Origin: Candidatus Bathyarchaeota archaeon
GTDB lineage: Archaea; Thermoproteota; Bathyarchaeia; Bathyarchaeales; Bathycorpusculaceae
NCBI GenBank assembly: GCA_003601875.1
Contig: PIYF01000004.1
Coordinates: 1-16,551 of the forward strand
DNA length: 16,551 nt
Direction of reading: 5' to 3'
The first letter of the stretch is position 1; each line of letters begins with the position of its first letter. Below, in pieces: positions 13,595 through 16,551 of this stretch. The notes below the pieces were generated by a model, which made no database searches, was not told the DNA's origin, and worked only from the letters and a program-made list of their open reading frames with translations. Position numbers and translations under genes: made by a program.

Positions 13595-13909
13595 TGATGC
13601 TACATGCAGCGGCCTTCCCTCGGTGATTGCTTGGGCTGTTTTTCTCCTTGCACTTTGAAGAAGCCTCCAGATTGTTCCTCTTGAAACCCCCATTCTCTGT
13701 CCAGCTTCTTCCTGAGATAAACCTTCGAAGTCTACAAGCCTTAATGCTTCAAGTTCCGCTGGTTCTATGAAAATTGGTTCCAAGTTTACATGAGGGGTTG
13801 GTGTAAACTTGTTTATTGATGGAGGTTTCTCTAGGATTATCGGTTTTGGAGGTCTTCCTCTTCTACATCTTCTTCGTCTTCTCTGCCACAATGGTTTTTT
13901 CCAAGCCAT
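13586..13909 (-). CDS. DUF134-family HTH protein
   Basis: A 107-residue protein of the DUF134 family, small predicted DNA-binding proteins found in archaea and anaerobic bacteria, often beside NifX/NifB-like genes. The N-terminus is strongly basic (QRRRRRCRRGRPPKP). The middle holds the conserved segment IEPAELEALRLVDFEGLSQE, and the HTH follows as EEAGQRMGVSRGTIWRLLQSARRKTAQA. The length is typical. The ATG at 13909 has no strong Shine-Dalgarno, and a TATA-like sequence at 13941-13950 is well placed for a short or absent leader. It diverges from the Trp/Tyr/Gly-rich gene across a promoter with repeated GTG-N6-CAC sites, so it may regulate itself and the downstream cluster; that is inference. 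Confidence 0.92.
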   Translation of the reverse strand: MAWKKPLWQRRRRRCRRGRPPKPIILEKPPSINKFTPTPHVNLEPIFIEPAELEALRLVDFEGLSQEEAGQRMGVSRGTIWRLLQSARRKTAQAITEGRPLHVASEP

Positions 13910-13932
13910 TTCTTTTCGTTACTATAATTGTT

Positions 13933-13992
13933 TGCATAACTTTTATATATTTCTGTGCATAATCACATAATAGAAAAACGTGCATAAACACA
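13933..13992. promoter_or_regulatory. Divergent promoter with repeated TGCATAA / GTG-N6-CAC operator-like sites
   Basis: TGCATAA occurs three times in one orientation: at 13933-13939, 13956-13962 and 13981-13987. The last two are the cores of inverted repeats TGTG-CATAAT-CACA (13954-13967) and CGTG-CATAAA-CACA (13979-13992), with centres 25 bases apart. A TATA sequence TTTTATATAT (13941-13950) sits between the first and second copies and can serve both directions. The sites flank or cover the predicted transcript starts, as expected for repression. DUF134 is the obvious candidate ligand, being the adjacent regulator. Confidence 0.5.
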
Positions 13993-14014
13993 AAATTATT
14001 TGGAGGTGAAAAAC

Positions 14015-14344
14015 ATGGCATGGGGAAGAGGAATGGGTTGGAGAAGAGGTGGAGGATGGACAGGCCCATGGCCGGGTAGAGGCCCATTCAGTTACTTACC
14101 ACCATGGCAACGACCAGGATGGCTCTACGGCGGAGGATTTGGAAGAGGCTTCGGATGGTGGACTGGAAACCCATATGTTTGCGCAAGATTTCCATGGCTT
14201 CCAAGATGGTGGTGGGCTAATCCAGCATACATTTACGGATTTAGATACATGTATCCATATTCGTATGGATATGCCGGTTATCCATGGAGTACATATTACG
14301 GGTATCCCTACACTAGTTATCAAACCTATCCATGGTATTGGTAA
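14015..14344 (+). CDS. Trp/Tyr/Gly-rich small protein (DUF5320-like context)
   Basis: A 109-residue protein of extreme composition, with 15 Trp and 18 Tyr. The first half is Gly/Arg/Trp-rich (WGRGMGWRRGGGWTGPWPGR), resembling the start of DUF5320-type proteins. The second half is Tyr/Pro-rich (YMYPYSYGYAGYPW). The only Cys is in YVCARF. There is no signal peptide, membrane helix or known catalytic motif. The ATG at 14015 has GGAGGTGA 5 bases upstream, a near-perfect ribosome site; a TTG at 14000 lies before that site and is not the start. The gene diverges from DUF134 and is followed 14 bases later by a second small protein with the same Shine-Dalgarno. The function is unknown; partners in Fe-S or metal-cofactor handling are suggested only by neighbours. 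Confidence 0.85.
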   Translation: MAWGRGMGWRRGGGWTGPWPGRGPFSYLPPWQRPGWLYGGGFGRGFGWWTGNPYVCARFPWLPRWWWANPAYIYGFRYMYPYSYGYAGYPWSTYYGYPYTSYQTYPWYW

Positions 14345-14358
14345 AAGGAGGTGAAATT

Positions 14359-14661
14359 ATGACAACACAGCCTAGAAGAAGAAGGTATTGGGGTTATCCA
14401 CCACCATATCCATATCCACAATACGGCTACGGCTATCCACCATATGGTTATCCGCCAGCACCAGCATATCCACCAGCGCCTCCAATGACACCTGAAGATG
14501 AGTTAGCATATCTAGAAGATTATAAGAGGTCGTTAGAAGAGGAAAAAGCAGACATTGAACAAGAAATCAACCAGGTTGAACAGAGAATCAAAGAGTTAAG
14601 AGAAATGATTGAACGTGGCGGGCAAGGACAACCACCACCAGGGCCTCCTCCAGGACCATGA
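14359..14661 (+). CDS. DUF5320-like small protein: Tyr/Pro-rich head, coiled coil, Pro/Gly tail
   Basis: A 100-residue protein. Residues 1-50 are Tyr/Pro/Gly repeats (YPYPQYGYGYPPYGYPPAP). Residues 52-87 form a charged coiled coil beginning TPEDELAYLEDYKRSLEEEK, close to the C-terminal helix pattern of DUF5320 proteins. The tail is Pro/Gly-rich (GQPPPGPPPGP). The ATG at 14359 has AAGGAGGTGA 5 bases upstream and lies 14 bases after the previous stop, so the pair is one transcript. Together the two genes look like a DUF5320 protein split into a Trp-rich part and a coiled-coil part. The coiled coil suggests oligomers. No enzymatic motif is seen. Confidence 0.85.
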   Translation: MTTQPRRRRYWGYPPPYPYPQYGYGYPPYGYPPAPAYPPAPPMTPEDELAYLEDYKRSLEEEKADIEQEINQVEQRIKELREMIERGGQGQPPPGPPPGP

Positions 14662-14687
14662 TAAAATTGTCATTGCAAGTTTAAATT

Positions 14688-14702
14688 CCCTTTTTATTTT
14701 TA
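14688..14702 (+). terminator. T-rich terminator after the DUF5320-like pair
   Basis: CCCTTTTTATTTTTAA is a T-rich tract 27 bases after the stop, of the type that ends archaeal transcripts without a strong hairpin. An overlapping TTTAAATT (14680-14687) may be the TATA box for the following gene. Confidence 0.45.
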
Positions 14703-14730
14703 ATTTGAAAGGTTAAGTATGGTGAAATGA

Positions 14731-15088
14731 ATGGAAAAAATTAGGATTGCAATTCCAACGGAAGAGATGGAAGGTTTAGAAAGTAAAATTTCAGAAGTTT
14801 TAGGCAAAGCGAAAGCTTTCGTTGTGGTTGAAGTTGAAGATGGAGAAATTAAAAATGAAAGCTTTGAATAATCCAGCATCCTCTTACGAGTACGGTTCAG
14901 GTCCTGTTACAGCTAAAATGTTAAGAGACCTAAACGTAACCCATGTTTTTGCTGCAGAGTTTGGTCCAGGTGTTTCCACAATACTTGAAGACCATGATAT
15001 AAGAATGGTTCAAGTTAAATCAAACATTAAAGTTTCAGAAGCTATTAAAGAAGGCTTAGCAAAATTAAATCTGAAACTTAAAGTCTAA
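14731..15088 (+). pseudogene. NifX/NifB-type (dinitrogenase iron-molybdenum cofactor-binding-like) protein, frameshifted
   Basis: The first frame (14731-14871, 46 codons) reads MEKIRIAIPTEEMEGLESKI and ends ...GEIKNESFE at a TAA. The second frame continues without a gap from 14870 as NPASSYEYGSGPVTAKMLRD, then THVFAAEFGPGVSTILEDHD, to a stop at 15088. Both parts match one small family of metal-cofactor-binding domains. Removing the single T at 14869 gives one 118-residue protein of normal length with the expected junction ENPASSYEYG. The ATG has GGTGA 5 bases upstream. Such proteins accompany DUF134 and DUF5320 genes and are thought to bind Fe-S or Mo-Fe cofactors; there is no nitrogenase here. 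The break may be a true mutation, a sequencing error or, less likely, recoding. Confidence 0.88.
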
Positions 15089-15123
15089 ATATCACTCTTC
15101 AAAATTAATTATGAGGAAACTTT

Positions 15124-15525
15124 ATGGACGAAAAATTAATTCTTGAATTTTTAAACAAAAAGAATGTTTTCGCCGTTATCGGAGCAAGCAGAGACCCTAA
15201 AAAATATGGACATCAAGTTTATAAGGATTTGCGAAAAGCTGGATACAAGGTTTATCCTGTAAACCCGAACGCTGATGAAATTTTAGGAGATAAATGTTAT
15301 CCAAGCCTTGAATCTTTACCTGAAAAACCTGACGTTGTAGACATTGTTGTTCCACCTAAAATAACGGAACAAATTGTTAAAACATGTAAAAAGCTTGGTA
15401 TAAGGATGATTTGGATGCAGCCTGGTTCAGAGTCTGAAGCTGCGATTAGGTTCTGTGAGGAAAACGGCATGGACGTTGTTCACGGAGTCTGCGTTATGGT
15501 TGAAAGGGCAAGCAGACAGCTCTGA
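15124..15525 (+). CDS. CoA-binding domain protein (YccU/COG1832 type)
   Basis: A 133-residue Rossmann-fold protein of the CoA-binding family. The nucleotide-binding start is FAVIGASRDPKKYGHQVYKD, followed by GYKVYPVNPNADEILGDKCY, PDVVDIVVPP and IWMQPGSESEAA; the end ENGMDVVHGVCVMVE is typical. It is a stand-alone domain equal to the N-terminal part of acyl-CoA synthetase alpha subunits. Members bind CoA, but the reaction is not established. The ATG at 15124 has GAGG 7 bases upstream, and the gene follows the NifX-like gene by 35 bases. The next gene starts inside its 3' end. It appears intact. Confidence 0.93.
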   Translation: MDEKLILEFLNKKNVFAVIGASRDPKKYGHQVYKDLRKAGYKVYPVNPNADEILGDKCYPSLESLPEKPDVVDIVVPPKITEQIVKTCKKLGIRMIWMQPGSESEAAIRFCEENGMDVVHGVCVMVERASRQL

Positions 15526-16177
15526 TGTAAACTACGTTTTTAATGTTTTTGCGGAAAGATACGATAAATGGTATGAAAAACCCTTTGGAAAATCGGCTTT
15601 TAACCTGGAAAAAGCTTGCGTGTCGTCGCTGTGTAAAAATTTGAGGAATCCTTTCCTTGAGATAGGAGTTGGAACCGGAAGGTTTGCGGAAGCCTTAAAG
15701 ATAGAGTTTGGAATCGACAGCTCTGTCAGCGTGTTAAAACTTGCAGATAAGCGTGGAATAGCTGTTGTTAGGGGGAAAGGTGAAAGACTTCCGTTTCCAG
15801 ACAAATCTTTCGGTGCAATATTCATCATTGTCACCCTCTGTTTTGTTGATAATCCGCTGATGGTTTTAAAGGAGTCTTCAAGGGTTTTGAAGGATGAAGG
15901 AGCTGTAATTCTCGGTTTGATTTTGAGGGAGAGCCCTTGGGCTGGTTTTTACATGAGGAAAGGTGTGGCTGGTAATGTTTTCTACAAAGTTGCAAGGTTT
16001 TACTCGTTAAAAGAGTTTGAGAAGATGTTAGGTAAGGCTGATCTTAGGGTTGTAGATACGTGTTCTACAATCTTTCAGTCTCCGACGGAGAAGCCGCTTA
16101 GATTTGAGTCTCCAAGGAAAGGCTTGTATGAAAATGCAGGTTTTGTTGCCGTTAAAGCTGAAAAGTTGAGTTTATGA
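15500..16177 (+). CDS. SAM-dependent methyltransferase (class I, type 11)
   Basis: A class I methyltransferase of about 225 residues. Motif I is FLEIGVGTGRFAEAL, the acidic post-I region is GIDSSVSVLKLADKRG, then GKGERLPFPDKSFGAIF leads to motif IV/V (IIVTLCFVDNPLMVL) and the motif VI region SRVLKDEGAVILG. The N-terminus VFNVFAERYDKWYEKPFGKS is the usual lead-in of UbiE-like or unassigned archaeal members. The substrate is unknown. The frame is open from 15455, but the part before about 15500 lies in the CoA-binding gene. I choose TTG 15500 (GGAG about 12 bases upstream), which gives a 26-base overlap; no ATG occurs near. It converges on the ABC permease gene with a 6-base overlap of stops. 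Confidence 0.88.
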   Translation: MKGQADSSDVNYVFNVFAERYDKWYEKPFGKSAFNLEKACVSSLCKNLRNPFLEIGVGTGRFAEALKIEFGIDSSVSVLKLADKRGIAVVRGKGERLPFPDKSFGAIFIIVTLCFVDNPLMVLKESSRVLKDEGAVILGLILRESPWAGFYMRKGVAGNVFYKVARFYSLKEFEKMLGKADLRVVDTCSTIFQSPTEKPLRFESPRKGLYENAGFVAVKAEKLSL

Positions 16178-16551
16178 AAGTCTTTCGGGTAAGGTTTTCT
16201 CGTGGATTTTTATGGCTGCAGTTAGAAACAGTAGAGTGAAGCATATTAAGACTGCAAAGTCTACAGGAATCGAGTAGTAACTTGTTCTTTGGATGCAGTA
16301 GCTCACTAGGTCTGTGAAGTATGTTAAGGGTGAAAATGAAGCGATTATTTTCCCCCAATCTTGCATTTGTTCAATTGGTATGAATACTCCGCTTATGAAT
16401 ACGAGTGGAAATTTGACTAGGTTTGATATCATCATCACGGTTGATGGAACATCCGTAGGCGGATAAGCGGATAGGAGAACACCGAAGGATGCGAAGCAGA
16501 AAGCTGCCAAAATCATTCCTAACCAGAGAATCAGCCAGTCGGCTACGTTTA
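16172..16551 (-). CDS. ABC-2 type transporter permease, C-terminal part (start beyond window)
   Basis: The minus-strand frame is open across the right edge (upstream codons read NVADWLILWLG), so this is the last 126 residues of a longer membrane protein. It shows the ABC2_membrane C-terminal signature: a helix MILAAFCFASFGVLLSAYPP, then NLVKFPLVFISGVFIPIEQM and IIASFSPLTYFTDLVSY, then a final helix FAVLICFTLLFLTAAI with a basic tail. Such permeases pair with an ABC ATPase for drug, lipid or polysaccharide export. The ATPase and cargo are outside the window. The stop overlaps the convergent methyltransferase stop by 6 bases. Confidence 0.9.
   Translation of the reverse strand, partial: NVADWLILWLGMILAAFCFASFGVLLSAYPPTDVPSTVMMISNLVKFPLVFISGVFIPIEQMQDWGKIIASFSPLTYFTDLVSYCIQRTSYYSIPVDFAVLICFTLLFLTAAIKIHEKTLPERLS

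Noticed and set aside
14049..14354. His/Asp-rich plus-strand frame overlapping the Trp/Tyr/Gly-rich gene
   Set aside because: It has no ribosome site, whereas the frame starting at 14015 has a near-perfect one; the His/Asp bias follows from the shifted reading of TAT/CCA/GGA codons.
14860..14880. Programmed +1 frameshifting in the NifX-like gene
   Set aside because: The P-site codon GAA cannot re-pair well on the shifted AAU, and no stimulatory structure is seen; a simple insertion explains it better.
1..16551. CRISPR array, insertion sequence, integrase or attachment sites
   Set aside because: No regularly spaced repeats, transposase motifs or terminal inverted repeats with target duplications were found by reading; the direct repeats beside the tRNA needed for an att site were not seen.

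Overview
The window reads as an AT-rich archaeal chromosome fragment. Archaeal markers are the GatD/GatE amidotransferase, an archaeal-type Elp3, ribosomal protein eS30, a class II tRNA-Leu without encoded CCA, DUF134 and DUF5320 proteins, TATA-box promoters and many TTG starts. The gene set fits a Bathyarchaeia-like (TACK) lineage, but that placement is inference from gene content, not a computed phylogeny. I see no IS element, CRISPR array, phage gene or origin.

Left part (1-8549, all on the minus strand). From the promoter side leftwards the order is: eS30, an amidohydrolase, a QueT-type membrane transporter with a structured GC-rich leader, elp3, gatD, gatE, and three tandem paralogous small proteins (two with a C-terminal winged-helix-like region, the third cut by the window edge). 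The elp3-gatD-gatE genes overlap or are separated by only a few bases and form a translation-fidelity operon: wobble-uridine modification plus formation of Gln-tRNA(Gln).

Middle (8616-10886, plus strand). A tRNA-Leu(CAG) diverges from eS30. It is followed by an unusual fusion of a HAD phosphatase-like domain to a polyprenol/dolichol kinase-like membrane domain. A small HTH regulator is then translationally close to a protein built of two copies of a roughly 50-residue repeat plus a coiled coil. The 216-base gap to the next gene holds a possible decayed small ORF and a TATA-box promoter.

Redox part (11103-13582). A NuoC-like gene overlaps by 4 bases a single 662-residue protein that joins three complex I / group 4 [NiFe]-hydrogenase subunits in one chain: NuoI-like ferredoxin, NuoB-like and NuoD-like. 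In the NuoD-like part each of the two hydrogenase CxxC motifs keeps its first cysteine but has Asp for the second. No membrane subunit is present in the window. This is the most unusual system here.

Right part (13586-16551). A DUF134 regulator converges on the redox gene, and a 14-bp stem hairpin spans both 3' ends. It diverges from two small proteins of extreme composition (one Trp/Tyr/Gly-rich, one DUF5320-like with a coiled coil) across a promoter carrying GTG-N6-CAC repeats. Then come a NifX/NifB-family (dinitrogenase iron-molybdenum cofactor-binding-like) gene broken by one extra base, a CoA-binding protein, a SAM-dependent methyltransferase, and the 3' part of an ABC-2 transporter permease on the minus strand.
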